A stretch of 64,000 nucleotides of DNA from Platanthera guangdongensis (Eukaryota; Streptophyta; Magnoliopsida; Asparagales; Orchidaceae), in NCBI GenBank assembly GCA_039583875.1, contig CM077160.1, positions 112,797,314-112,861,313 on the forward strand, written 5' to 3'. How positions within the stretch are numbered: the stretch's first letter is position 1; every line of letters starts with the position of its first letter. The notes below the pieces were generated by a model that saw only the letters and a list, made by a program, of their open reading frames with translations, made no database searches and had not been told where the DNA came from. Position numbers and translations under genes: made by a program. This document shows positions 60,201-62,873 of the stretch, piece after piece.

Positions 60201-62474
60201 GTGTAGCACCAGAGTCGATCACCCATTCAGAAGGTGAGCTGATGACAGCATGTGCAATAGACATAACAATGATGGCAAGTGAAGTAAAACCTCCAGTGAC
60301 AGGATCGGGCTGATAGTGAAGCATGCGACGAAAGACATCTAATTCCTTTGTTGTAAGAGAGGCTGAAGCAGAACACTGGGACACATCATAGGCATCCATA
60401 GTGTAAGCATCCACATGAGTACGGTAGCCTCTGTGTCTATGGTCCCCGCGGCCTGGTTCATGACCACGACCACGCCCACGTCCAGAAGGTGCCAGATGCG
60501 GATGAAGTTTGAAACATCCCTCCCGAGAGTGCCCCCTTCGACCACAGTAATCACAGGTGGGCACAAAAAATCCAGGAGTGGGAATATGACCACAACCAAC
60601 ACTAGTCAGGGTAGAACGATCAGAAGGAGCCTTAACACCGAGGGACTTGCGGCGGTCTTCATCACCCAGAACCATACTGAATGCCTCCTGAAGAGAGGGA
60701 AAAGGAGAGTGGTGGTGAACTTGTGTCCATACCGTATCAAACTCCATATTCGAGCCCATCAAGAAGACATGAAGACGAAAGCGATCCTCCTTTTGCTTTA
60801 ACTGAACGACATCGACAGTACACGCAGGAGTGAAATGCTCAAATTAGTCCAACTCTTGATAAAAACGCTTGAACTCCGAGAAGAATGATGAAACGGTCAT
60901 CGATCCTTGCCGCAACTCCAAAATGCGGCGAGTGAGCTCATATATCTGGGTGGAACTGCCAATCTGTGAGTACGTTTCGCGAGTACGGGTGTAGATCTCG
61001 AATGCAGAGTCTATCAACATATAGCTCTGGTATACCTTAGGAGACATCAAATGCAGGAGCCAGGAGACAATAAGAGAGTTGTCTGAATCCCAACGCTTTC
61101 AGGAGGGGTCAGTCTTGAGGGGCTCCTTAATCGTCCCATCAATATATCCAAATACCTGTCGGTTGCGAATGACATGTTGGGCTGCGCAGGATCATTCAAG
61201 ATAATTTGTGTCATCTAAGAGAACCGTGGTATTCTTCAAGGAGCTGGAGTGACCATGAGCCAGCTGAGGGTCACTCATTTGAGGCTGGATTACACCTGGA
61301 GAAGATATAGAAGAATCAGGATCACCCATATCGACAAGGAGAGCTCTCAGATCACACGAGGATGGGCTCTCAGATCAAGGCAGCAGCAGTAGCGAGAACA
61401 TCAACAGCCGCAACATCACGACATCAATAAGGCAACATCATAACAACATCAAGGCAGCAACAACAATAACAACATCACGACAATTTCAAGGCAGCAACAG
61501 CAGGACATGCCGACACCCAGCGACGGCGTAAAGGCAGCAACGACGAGAACAGGGAACAATGACGTCGAGCACGAACAACGGCGACGGAGAGCAGCGAGAG
61601 AAGAGGAGCGACAGAGAGCGGTGACTTCACTAGAGAGCGGCAGCGTCGTCCTCCTCAGCAACTGACAACGGCATCGGTTTTGCCCGTCCACTGCATCAGT
61701 AGATCGAGCATGAATTGCCCCTCAAGGCTACAGATGGAAGAAGACGGTCGATCCGAGCGGGAGAGCCGAGCGAGGAGAAACTGGAGGGAGATGCAAGCAG
61801 GAGACGCGAGAGGCACGTGCGGCAAATGCGATTCGGGTTTCTTGCTCTAATACCAAGTAAAATGAATAATCTGATTGATTGAAACAGTAGAGGCCGTACT
61901 CATACATATACTTGAATAAGGAGAAAGCCTAAAAAATAGAAAAAGACCAAACTACCCCGAACGACTTGGAATAAACTACATATAAAATACAACTTACAAA
62001 TGAATGGGGTGTTCCCCTTTTATAGGCCTCCAAGCTCATTAATCTCCCAAAGTCTTCCCTCCAAAAGCTTTCCCTTTAAAATAATGTATAGTTATAAGTA
62101 TCATGTCTACACCCTTCTACTAGAATATTCTATCCACGATTACAAGACTCTTCCTTCATCCAAGCCCCTTGAGAACTCCACATCCTTTTGAAATCCTCAC
62201 CATATTTTTTTTAATGAACCGAGCCCAAAGTAGATAAAGATGTCATGAGCGAGTCATCGTTTTGACACATCCATGATGCTTGAACCCACCTCGACCTGTG
62301 GTCGAATAAAGTCCATGTGTTTTTATCTTTGAAACTGTAATGGTTGGACAACAAGATTCACAGCCATCTTTGTGAATGCATCGTTATGCAGATTTGTTTT
62401 TTTTAAAAACAACTACCATGTGGTTGCAGGATGGTCCTCCACCCTTCACATTGCAGGCCTTCTTGAAGAGTTAA
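14279..62474 (+). CDS. LisH-CTLH-CRA protein, GID8/RanBPM-like (six C-terminal exons over 48 kb)
   Basis: Exons are 14279-14420, 41336-41483, 41559-41634, 56060-56171, 56332-56423 and 62430-62474. They join in phase (142+148+76+112+92+45 = 615 nt, 204 residues plus TAA) with GT-AG borders throughout and no stop. Order: LisH dimerisation motif (residues about 3-35, [17 protein letters not shown]), CTLH domain (about 45-100, [19 protein letters not shown]), CRA domain (about 97-200, [20 protein letters not shown]), and a C-terminal [11 protein letters not shown]. Such proteins are scaffold subunits of the CTLH/GID E3 ubiquitin ligase in nucleus and cytoplasm. It resembles the plant 'LisH and RanBPM domains' family (At1g06060-type, from memory). 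The first exon, expected to be short, is not in view. Introns are 26,915, 75, 14,425, 160 and 6,006 bp; the three long ones are TE-filled. The intact frame suggests it is still functional. Confidence 0.92.
14509..14658 (+). repeat. 5' LTR of the non-autonomous element
   Basis: Contains a TATATATAG promoter-like box near 14598 and ends TTTCTACT at the primer site. Confidence 0.85.
15540..15723 (+). repeat. Tandem repeat of about 40-45 bp in the element interior
   Basis: Five degenerate units of the form GGTGTTATCC, YCGCRGTC, YCGTRGATTCGTGTGTG. They are 75-90% alike by eye and GT-rich. The overlapping ORFs on the + strand (15502-15828 and others) are translations of this array. Confidence 0.8.
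15855..16005 (+). repeat. 3' LTR of the non-autonomous element
   Basis: Matches 14509-14658 with about nine differences. It starts AGTTGAG after the polypurine tract and ends CTACT before target duplication CGAAG. Confidence 0.85.
16500..16882 (+). repeat. Two-copy tandem repeat, about 180-195 bp per unit
   Basis: 16500-16695 and 16704-16882 are diverged copies (GAGCGTATG, CCTGCAACCCGAG, TTGTCTGCCCA, TTATATAATTAATTAATTG). The first copy has an extra 18-bp CTGCAACCCGAG subunit. No coding content. The rest of 16011-17348 is AT-rich intron in which I see nothing else. Confidence 0.8.
17354..17552 (-). repeat. LTR of M1 (3' LTR in element orientation)
   Basis: 199 bp, bordered by GTAAG target duplication on the left and the polypurine complement on the right. 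Contains TATATATAA near 17436. Confidence 0.9.
17700..19474 (-). pseudogene. M1 pol remnant: integrase end, RT, RNase H
   Basis: On the minus strand, 19474-19064 is the Pro/Ser-rich region after integrase (matches the end of C2 integrase: [16 protein letters not shown]). RT runs from 19054 ([32 protein letters not shown]) through a frameshift near 18800 to about 18210. RNase H follows at 18177-17700 ([10 protein letters not shown]). Several stops. Codon content and domain order match C2, so M1 is a deletion derivative of a related copia. Confidence 0.82.
19550..19950 (-). repeat. CCGCTGCGG minisatellite in M1 leader
   Basis: Degenerate units of about 20-35 bp built on GACCGC(T/A)G(C/T)GGCTA lie between the primer site and the pol remnant. 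A similar array is in the C2 leader at 30370-30830. ORFs on both strands here (19566-19902) are repeat translations. Confidence 0.8.
19969..20172 (-). repeat. LTR of M1 (5' LTR in element orientation)
   Basis: 204 bp, about 90% like 17354-17552 by eye. Adjoins the primer site on its left and target duplication GTAAG on its right. Confidence 0.9.
20634..20983 (+). repeat. 187-bp tandem duplication in G3 RT
   Basis: 20634-20796 and 20821-20983 are identical over about 163 bp. A 26-bp stretch (ACAATATATGTTGACC and on) occurs three times and marks the joints. Both copies carry the same TGA (20711-20713, 20898-20900) where RT has Trp, so the duplication came after that mutation. Confidence 0.92.
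20984..22830 (+). pseudogene. G3 pol: RT end, RNase H, integrase
   Basis: RNase H at about 21040-21240 ([24 protein letters not shown] in the right frames). The integrase zinc finger is at 21661-21800 ([12 protein letters not shown]). The core is at 21830-22310 with DF, SDRG and GQTEVVNKS. The C-terminal region includes [10 protein letters not shown] near 22640 and ends near 22830 in a Pro-rich tail. At least five frameshifts or stops. Confidence 0.75.
23061..24070. other. GC-rich intron segment with incidental ORFs
   Basis: CT- and GC-rich DNA with overlapping ORFs at 23399-23824 and 23521-23841, low complexity (Pro, Ser, Arg). I recognise no domain. It directly precedes a PPR gene fragment and may be captured 5' sequence of the same donor gene (inference). 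Confidence 0.35.
24070..24351 (+). pseudogene. PPR protein fragment captured in the intron
   Basis: The frame from 24103 gives two pentatricopeptide-like repeats: [24 protein letters not shown] then [15 protein letters not shown]...[12 protein letters not shown] proteins bind organelle RNA and usually carry many repeats; here there are about two, then a stop at 24349. The start at 24103 is arbitrary. The fragment lies inside the host intron and is probably a transduplicated piece (Pack-MULE or Helitron type), although no bordering termini were identified. Confidence 0.7.
24352..25810. other. Unassigned intron segment with one 137-codon ORF
   Basis: The + strand ORF at 24971-25384 has no recognisable domain. 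A diverged repeat, GAGACGATGTTTTTT...GCCGCTTTGC, occurs at 24842 and 24900. I see no mobile-element border. Confidence 0.3.
25814..25996. mobile_element. Tourist-like MITE (183 bp)
   Basis: Terminal inverted repeats GGCTCCGTTTGGTACGGTGG and, from the other end, GGCTCTGTTTGGCATGGTGG, flanked by TTA at 25811-25813 and 25997-25999. A 3-bp TTA duplication and GGSYCYGTTTGG ends are typical of PIF/Harbinger-derived MITEs. Confidence 0.82.
26244..26675. mobile_element. Second Tourist-like MITE, split by a SINE
   Basis: Ends GGCTCTGTTTGGCA and, inverted, GGCTCCATTTGGCA, flanked by TTA at 26241-26243 and 26676-26678. Without the SINE and its target duplication it would be about 224 bp. Related to the MITE at 25814. 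Confidence 0.78.
26341..26538 (-). mobile_element. tRNA-derived SINE (Au-like), minus strand
   Basis: Read on the minus strand, the 5' part holds an RNA polymerase III B box (GGTTCGAGTCC near 26470-26480) and a tRNA-like head. The body contains GGGACCCTTCCCCGGACCC, characteristic of the plant Au SINE family (from memory). The target duplication GGTTAYGACC is at 26331-26340 and 26539-26548. The three minus-strand ORFs here are not genes. Confidence 0.85.
27060..27173 (-). mobile_element. CACTA transposon end
   Basis: Ends ...TTGTAGTG at 27173; read inward it is CACTACAACATTTAGCGC, the CACTA terminal signature. Subterminal GCCGC motifs (GCGGCGATTTATTAAACGCCGC is a near palindrome) repeat three times. 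No matching left end was found, so it may be a remnant. A weak 67-codon ORF (26888-27091) just inside is unassigned. Confidence 0.6.
27276..27299 (+). repeat. Poly-C tract (24 C)
   Basis: An uninterrupted run of 24 cytosines within a CT-rich stretch (27170-27300). Its length is likely uncertain in the assembly. Confidence 0.9.
27531..27652 (+). repeat. Truncated 5' LTR of C2
   Basis: Matches the last 120 bp of the 3' LTR (TATATATTTGTATT, GAAGAAGTATATACA). The first 60 bp of the LTR are missing and replaced by a near repeat of CTCACTCTCTTCTCCTATATA. The primer site TGGTATCAGAGG starts at 27653. Confidence 0.8.
27770..28773 (-). pseudogene. C2 integrase (inverted block)
   Basis: The minus-strand ORF 28690-27770 contains the integrase catalytic part: [14 protein letters not shown] (Asp) and [14 protein letters not shown] (Glu). 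The C-terminal region follows with [25 protein letters not shown] and a Pro-rich tail. The first core part and zinc finger lie in other frames at 28700-29080. The region 27760-27667 is the first 30 codons of RT. Truncated by the inversion breakpoint. Confidence 0.82.
29079..30218 (-). CDS. C2 gag plus protease, open frame of 379 aa (inverted block)
   Basis: The minus-strand ORF starts at ATG 30218, about 370 bp inside the leader repeats. Residues 1-230 are the copia gag core ([32 protein letters not shown]). A CCHC zinc knuckle, [18 protein letters not shown], lies near residue 265. The frame then reaches the protease active site [12 protein letters not shown] near residue 340. It has no internal stop, which is unusual in this window. 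Expression is doubtful because the inversion separates it from correct LTR orientation. Confidence 0.85.
   Translation of the reverse strand: MASDSTTTADVTPPSDYTRTASSELRDELRITTISFRGKQNFVQWVHSVRRVLQTKGLLHHLTKTPPTASTDEWICDDGRVQSWLLNSLDTEPYRMAMYRETAHAMWTNLHSLYSGKESLQHLFDIFTDLQSLDVGVTGDITSFVARAKTLVEAWIQHQPPTTDLVTQRQQKEAVRIAMMMACVPPHLHTVCAHVLSSAVTPSLSDVCSMLLKVTPPPDVLTSSPALLQQPVASLAPSTRGPPARGGLQPRERGSGGRTLFKCTYCGRDGHLEATCYRKHGLPPHLTATVAPSPPSTTSDDSATLRAQLQQLQGAVSHSSGSVASISNEGISCHSHSLHCIVDSGATHHLSPQRPSQYLDTPYPKNITVAGSTNADYTW
30370..30830 (-). repeat. CCGCTGCGG minisatellite in C2 leader
   Basis: About 18 degenerate units of 20-28 bp around GTCGCTGCGGGTA. The ORFs at 30371-30919 (Tyr/Ser/Arg-rich, minus) are translations of the array. 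It shares its motif and its place in the element with M1. Confidence 0.82.
30852..31837 (+). pseudogene. C2 reverse transcriptase (forward part)
   Basis: Starts at WDLVPLP next to the inversion breakpoint. A TGA at 30899-30901 replaces Trp in the CKW motif. The frame is then open from 30959 past 31837 with [46 protein letters not shown] and an intact catalytic YVDD near 31345. It stops at the gypsy G2 insertion, where the RNase H motif is cut in two. Confidence 0.85.
31838..32137 (-). repeat. LTR of G2 (3' in element orientation)
   Basis: 300 bp, TGATAGG...GTAACA read on +. It contains strong hairpins of GGGGCTGAAC/GTTCAGCCCC (32010-32070). The polypurine complement TTCCCCTCCCC follows at 32138. 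Confidence 0.9.
32047..32256 (-). pseudogene. G2 chromodomain (C-terminal end of pol)
   Basis: Residues VKWKNLS, then [15 protein letters not shown], resemble the chromodomain fused to integrase in plant chromoviruses, which reads histone marks to guide insertion. It overlaps the start of the LTR by about 90 bp, as is common. A stop separates it from integrase. Confidence 0.6.
32466..33329 (-). pseudogene. G2 integrase, copy A (most complete)
   Basis: 287-codon open stretch: zinc finger Cys pair (CQRQKYE), core with SMDFIDGLP (Asp), SDRDPIF (Asp) and [11 protein letters not shown]. The catalytic Glu position after GQT reads Gly (GQTGV instead of GQTEV), so the D-D-E triad looks incomplete. 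C-terminal part [14 protein letters not shown]. Confidence 0.82.
32796..33971 (-). repeat. 1.18-kb tandem duplication in G2, copy A
   Basis: Nearly identical to 34012-35187 (offset 1,216 bp; a few substitutions per 100 bp or fewer by eye). Covers most of RNase H and the integrase N-terminal half. Confidence 0.93.
33319..33933 (-). pseudogene. G2 RNase H and integrase zinc finger, copy A
   Basis: 204-codon open stretch: [35 protein letters not shown] (RNase H), then [14 protein letters not shown] (His pair of the integrase finger). It starts at the duplication junction, so it lacks its own first RNase H segment. Confidence 0.82.
33955..34521 (-). pseudogene. G2 integrase, copy B (truncated at filler)
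   Basis: Same core motifs as copy A up to YCYNTSYH, then it runs into filler-encoded residues and stops. The Asp positions are present; the C-terminal third is missing. Confidence 0.8.
33972..34011 (+). other. 40-bp filler at the G2 duplication junction
   Basis: Between the two copies lies sequence foreign to G2. Its right half (about 33987-34007) matches 21 bp of C2 RT at about 31118-31138 (CTTGAGACAGTGTACATG), in the same + orientation. This fits template switching during break repair. Confidence 0.8.
34012..35187 (-). repeat. 1.18-kb tandem duplication in G2, copy B
   Basis: Partner of 32796-33971. It joins the native RT/RNase H on its right without interruption. On its left the integrase is cut short at the filler. 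Confidence 0.93.
34535..35149 (-). pseudogene. G2 RNase H and integrase zinc finger, copy B
   Basis: 204-codon open stretch almost identical to that at 33319-33933. Contiguous with RT on the right, so it is the original segment. Confidence 0.82.
35176..36221 (-). pseudogene. G2 reverse transcriptase and RNase H start
   Basis: 36221-36030 carries the linker ([15 protein letters not shown]). A TAA and a TGA (35916-35918, at the Trp before RFCVDYR) interrupt. 35906-35379 holds [27 protein letters not shown] and an intact catalytic FFDD. 35382-35176 holds [16 protein letters not shown], then LVLPDF of RNase H. A frameshift joins the last two. Confidence 0.84.
36083..38185 (-). pseudogene. G2 gag and protease (two in-frame stops)
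   Basis: One frame on the minus strand. N-terminal coiled coil [20 protein letters not shown], then a Gly/Ser-rich stretch (residues about 80-200) and a TAG near 37466. The retrotransposon gag core starts near 37426 ([15 protein letters not shown], then DAFQWVQW). A TGA lies near 36848, a zinc-finger-like CYNCDEKF...HKC near 36817, and protease [11 protein letters not shown] near 36575. The start at 38185 is chosen because the upstream ATG overlaps the primer site. Pro-rich ORFs on the + strand (37566-38216) are its antisense. Confidence 0.83.
38214..38506 (-). repeat. LTR of G2 (5' in element orientation)
   Basis: 293 bp. Same ends as the partner. The primer-site complement CTGATACCA lies at 38202-38210. 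The GGGGCTGAAC hairpin region differs from the partner by small indels. Confidence 0.9.
38507..39030 (+). pseudogene. C2 RNase H
   Basis: Continuation of C2 after G2: [11 protein letters not shown] (catalytic Asp), a TAG near 38608 in place of Gln, then [12 protein letters not shown] (Glu), [15 protein letters not shown] (Asp) and [10 protein letters not shown]. The frame runs into the 3' LTR and stops at 39028-39030. Confidence 0.85.
38987..39170 (+). repeat. 3' LTR of C2
   Basis: 184 bp, TGTTAGAT...TTTCTACA, following polypurine tract ATGGGGGAG. Contains TATATATTTG promoter-like sequence. Confidence 0.82.
39171..41044. other. Intron DNA without recognised genes
   Basis: Holds a 146-codon + strand ORF (39688-40128; Gly/Pro/Glu-rich, no domain seen) and AT-rich sequence. 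No element borders found. Confidence 0.4.
41045..41245 (+). repeat. Two-copy tandem repeat, about 101 bp
   Basis: CATAATAATATTCAGG, AATAGCAT, TTAACTAG and GGAGGTAC recur with an offset of about 101 bp (about 80% alike by eye), ending 90 bp before the CTLH exon. Confidence 0.75.
41336..41483 (+). CDS. LisH gene exon (CTLH domain)
   Basis: Acceptor TGCAG ends at 41335 and donor GTGAGT begins at 41484. It encodes [18 protein letters not shown] through [19 protein letters not shown] and leaves TG, completed to Cys by the next exon 75 bp away. Confidence 0.93.
41559..41634 (+). CDS. LisH gene exon (CTLH/CRA junction)
   Basis: Acceptor GGCAG ends at 41558 and donor GTACAT begins at 41635. It encodes [18 protein letters not shown] and ends in VEKLE at phase 0. 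The longer ORF reading through the donor to 41757 is intronic. Confidence 0.93.
42125..42684 (-). pseudogene. hAT transposase C-terminus (dimerisation domain and acidic tail)
   Basis: On the minus strand, CERNWSTFE near 42684-42660 is the signature of the hATC dimerisation domain. After an intron-like gap (about 42655-42570), the domain resumes with [17 protein letters not shown] and continues to an acidic tail ([14 protein letters not shown]). It ends DEFSGDE and TAA near 42128. Stops: TAA near 42425 and TGA at 42334-42336, the latter where Trp is expected. Found by reading the minus strand; no long ORF marks it. Confidence 0.75.
42881..43469 (-). pseudogene. hAT transposase N-terminus with BED zinc finger
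   Basis: ATG at 43469. [10 protein letters not shown] then [24 protein letters not shown] is a BED finger (C-x2-C...H), the DNA-binding part of plant hAT transposases. A stop near 43185 separates it from 43183-42881, which holds a region seen after the finger in this family ([37 protein letters not shown]). It is followed directly by deleted sequence. Confidence 0.83.
44480..44860 (-). repeat. Tandem repeat of about 110 bp inside hAT
   Basis: Three units with GAGAGCACCAGCGAGCA, AAGAACCAGAGAGA and GTGCCGACAGCGTGCGAGAG. A 10-11-bp subrepeat, AGAGAACCAG, is nested inside. Minus-strand ORFs at 44412-44825 (Leu/Ser-rich) are translations of it. Confidence 0.82.
45040..45215. repeat. Subterminal palindromes of hAT
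   Basis: GCCCGATATCGGGC at about 45055 and repeated CCGACATGTCGG units (45082-45110, 45180-45213), some back to back. Likely transposase binding sites, by analogy with other hAT elements. Confidence 0.75.
45225..45295. repeat. (TA)n microsatellite
   Basis: About 35 TA units next to the hAT right end; a shorter TA run lies at the left end. ORFs through it encode Ile-Tyr runs and are not genes. Confidence 0.95.
45300..46262. repeat. CGGCGACATT minisatellite, split by a MITE
   Basis: Units of about 20-24 bp, (G)GGGGCGGCGACATTCGGTGG, occupy 45335-45421 and 45986-46262. A longer unit with GTGCACGGGGGACCCCGTG or its variant recurs at 45302 and 46072. The minus-strand ORFs (MSPPPxNV repeats) are translations. 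Confidence 0.82.
45422..45976. mobile_element. Mutator-type MITE (555 bp) with palindromic core
   Basis: The 9-bp target duplication GGTCGTGGG is at 45413-45421 and 45977-45985, the length typical of Mutator-like elements. Inverted ends are TAGTTGTCAAGGCGC and, from the right, AAGTTATCAAAGGCGC. The interior (45655-45880) has repeated TTGGGCGCCCAATTCGCTGAA palindromic blocks. The flanking GC-rich GGCGCGCC stretches are also self-complementary. Confidence 0.8.
46263..46930. other. AT-rich intron sequence, unassigned
   Basis: Between the minisatellite and the presumed G4 LTR. No coding or repeat structure recognised. It may belong to the G4 LTR, whose left end I could not place. Confidence 0.3.
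46930..51345 (-). mobile_element. Gypsy element G4, minus strand, 5' truncated
   Basis: Pol runs from protease (51370) to its end (47493) on the minus strand, followed by an LTR-like region (about 47524 down to about 46930) with TATATAAG near 47390. Gag and the 5' LTR are absent because copia C3 begins near 51345. The exact left border is unknown. Confidence 0.75.
47493..49080 (-). pseudogene. G4 integrase and pol C-terminus
   Basis: 49036-48365 is an open 223-codon stretch: zinc finger [10 protein letters not shown], core SMDFILDLP (Asp), [12 protein letters not shown] (Asp) and [14 protein letters not shown] (Glu). All three catalytic residues are present. The region 48360-47493 is the basic C-terminus, ending with [17 protein letters not shown]. 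Interrupted by frameshifts; the + strand ORFs at 47826-48129 are its antisense. Confidence 0.82.
49036..51370 (-). pseudogene. G4 protease, reverse transcriptase, RNase H
   Basis: Protease: [13 protein letters not shown] near 51100. A TGA at 50876-50878 sits where RPW.Y has Trp. RT: 50800-49991 ([23 protein letters not shown] split over motifs, [12 protein letters not shown], intact YFDD near 50030), then 49987-49511. RNase H: 49510-49082 ([33 protein letters not shown]). Only about five interruptions, so it is younger than G1 or G3. Confidence 0.85.
51380..52970 (+). pseudogene. C3 protease and integrase
   Basis: [15 protein letters not shown] near 51410 matches the pre-protease region of C4. 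A TGA at 51539-51541 replaces Trp before [12 protein letters not shown]. The GAG-pre-integrase segment is 51569-51934. Integrase core parts are at 52283-52540 ([11 protein letters not shown], Asp; [14 protein letters not shown], Glu; [10 protein letters not shown]). The integrase C-terminus reaches about 52800. At least four frameshifts. Confidence 0.8.
53203..54864 (+). pseudogene. C3 reverse transcriptase and RNase H
   Basis: RT 53203-53755 has [37 protein letters not shown] text and [10 protein letters not shown]. The catalytic YVDD reads Y-V-Y-D near 53735, just before a MITE (53756-53921). RT resumes at 53930 ([21 protein letters not shown]). RNase H 54390-54864: TDAD then [26 protein letters not shown]. 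Dead. Confidence 0.83.
53756..53921. mobile_element. hAT-type MITE (166 bp) inside C3 RT
   Basis: Inverted ends CAAGGTTATCAGGATCGCG and, from the right, CAAGGTTGTCAGGATCGAG (20 of 22 match). The 8-bp duplication ATTACCGA/ATTACCGG is at 53748-53755 and 53922-53929. Removing it restores the RT sequence after the YVDD box. The interior is full of GATCC/CGATCC motifs. Confidence 0.88.
54859..54991 (+). repeat. 3' LTR of C3
   Basis: 133 bp. Starts AGTTGAATATT after polypurine tract TTGAGGGAGAG and ends TTTCTACT. TATATATATG promoter-like box near 54932. Confidence 0.7.
54992..56059. other. Intron DNA before the CRA exon
   Basis: No gene or element border recognised. Has a GT/TA microsatellite (55630-55662) and AT-rich DNA. 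Minus-strand ORFs (55145-55488) are Ser/Arg/Pro-rich with no domain. Confidence 0.4.
56060..56171 (+). CDS. LisH gene exon (CRA domain, first part)
   Basis: Acceptor GTAG ends at 56059 and donor GTAAAT begins at 56172. It encodes [20 protein letters not shown], then a stretch ending NLNRAVL, with phase 1 at the end. It lies between copia C3 and copia C4 and has no marked ORF of its own because it is short. Confidence 0.92.
56332..56423 (+). CDS. LisH gene exon (CRA domain, second part)
   Basis: Acceptor GGCAG ends at 56331 and donor GTACTT begins at 56424. It encodes [20 protein letters not shown] and on to QELGK. It is separated from the previous exon by a normal 160-bp intron. Confidence 0.92.
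56899..57039 (-). repeat. LTR of C4 (3' in element orientation)
   Basis: 141 bp, AGTAGAAAGG...TACAACT on the + strand. About 87% like the partner by eye. Confidence 0.9.
57047..58583 (-). pseudogene. C4 reverse transcriptase and RNase H
   Basis: RT from 58523 ([43 protein letters not shown]) through 58244-57826 with an intact catalytic YMDD near 57985, [12 protein letters not shown], then 57798-57526 ([15 protein letters not shown]). RNase H at 57411-57047 keeps [13 protein letters not shown] and DVFTKSLG. Four or five frameshifts. Confidence 0.84.
58600..60230 (-). pseudogene. C4 protease end and integrase
   Basis: [12 protein letters not shown] near 60200 is the protease site. The GAG-pre-integrase segment is 60156-59750 ([34 protein letters not shown]). 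The integrase core is at 59515-59102 with [12 protein letters not shown] (Asp) and [15 protein letters not shown], where the usual catalytic Glu of ERKN is kept as E in AECKN. Integrase C-terminus and Pro/Ser-rich linker extend to about 58630. Confidence 0.82.
60178..61329 (-). pseudogene. C4 gag
   Basis: ATG at 61329-61327, about 530 bp inside the leader. TGA at 61192-61194 and 61098-61100 stand where gag has Trp (the second before KRWDSDN). The core ([32 protein letters not shown]) spans 61090-60850. The zinc knuckle [18 protein letters not shown] lies near 60545 in a Gly/Arg-rich context. The frame runs into the protease. Confidence 0.84.
61856..61994 (-). repeat. LTR of C4 (5' in element orientation)
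   Basis: 139 bp, AGTAAAATGAATAATC...ACAACT, next to the primer site on its left and TACAA on its right. Confidence 0.9.
62430..62474 (+). CDS. LisH gene terminal exon
   Basis: Acceptor TTGCAG ends at 62429. Fourteen codons ([14 protein letters not shown]) and TAA at 62472-62474 finish the CRA domain, the usual end of this family. It lies 430 bp beyond copia C4. Confidence 0.92.
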   Translation, partial: DGPPPFTLQAFLKS

Positions 62475-62790
62475 TGGGAACGTTTGAAGCCCTTCTCCAA
62501 TGGATGATGCCATTGGCAGCGCCAGCGATGTTGTTTGTGAAGATAATGTAGAGTCTTACATAGAGAGTTCATGTATTAATTGAGTTTAGGTAGCGAACAA
62601 ATGTTTCAGATGTTCATTTCTGATATGGTGTGCTTGCTCTGTTGTTTCACCGAAGATGAATTTTGTTTTCTTCAACATTATAAGTTATATATGCATGTCT
62701 ATAATAGTATTGAGTGCCTTGCATGACTTACAGTAAATTGCTTTTAATTACTGTTAGTCTTTCCCTATTAGTTTTTTTCTATTATGTAAT
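62475..62790 (+). other. Likely 3' UTR of the LisH gene
   Basis: Non-coding DNA after the stop codon at 62474. AATTAATTGAG- and TATTAATTG-type AT-rich motifs could act as polyadenylation signals. The exact end cannot be placed from sequence alone. A TA/TATG microsatellite follows at 62795-62857. Confidence 0.5.
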
Positions 62791-62794
62791 CTGG

Positions 62795-62795
62795 T

Positions 62796-62846
<51 letters not shown>

Positions 62847-62857
62847 GTATGTATATA
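62795..62857. repeat. TA/GTAT microsatellite
   Basis: (TA)n followed by (TATG)n. The fold-back element begins 17 bp later. Confidence 0.9.
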
Positions 62858-62873
62858 TTGGCGAAGTGTATTG

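Larger units (their letters stand above)
56899..61994 (-). mobile_element. Complete copia element C4, minus strand
   Basis: LTRs 56899-57039 and 61856-61994 (about 140 bp). Target duplication TACAA at 56894-56898 and 61995-61999. The primer-site complement CTCTAATACCA abuts the right LTR and the polypurine complement CTTCTCTTCAAGTC abuts the left one. Internal order gag, protease, integrase, RT, RNase H. Termini read AGT...ACT. It lies in the last intron of the LisH gene, antisense to it. Confidence 0.93.

Noticed and set aside
3230..61194. TGA read as tryptophan (changed genetic code or recoding)
   Set aside because: TGG is used for Trp in the same ORFs, TAA/TAG stops and frameshifts occur beside the TGAs, and unrelated elements are affected; decay explains it better.
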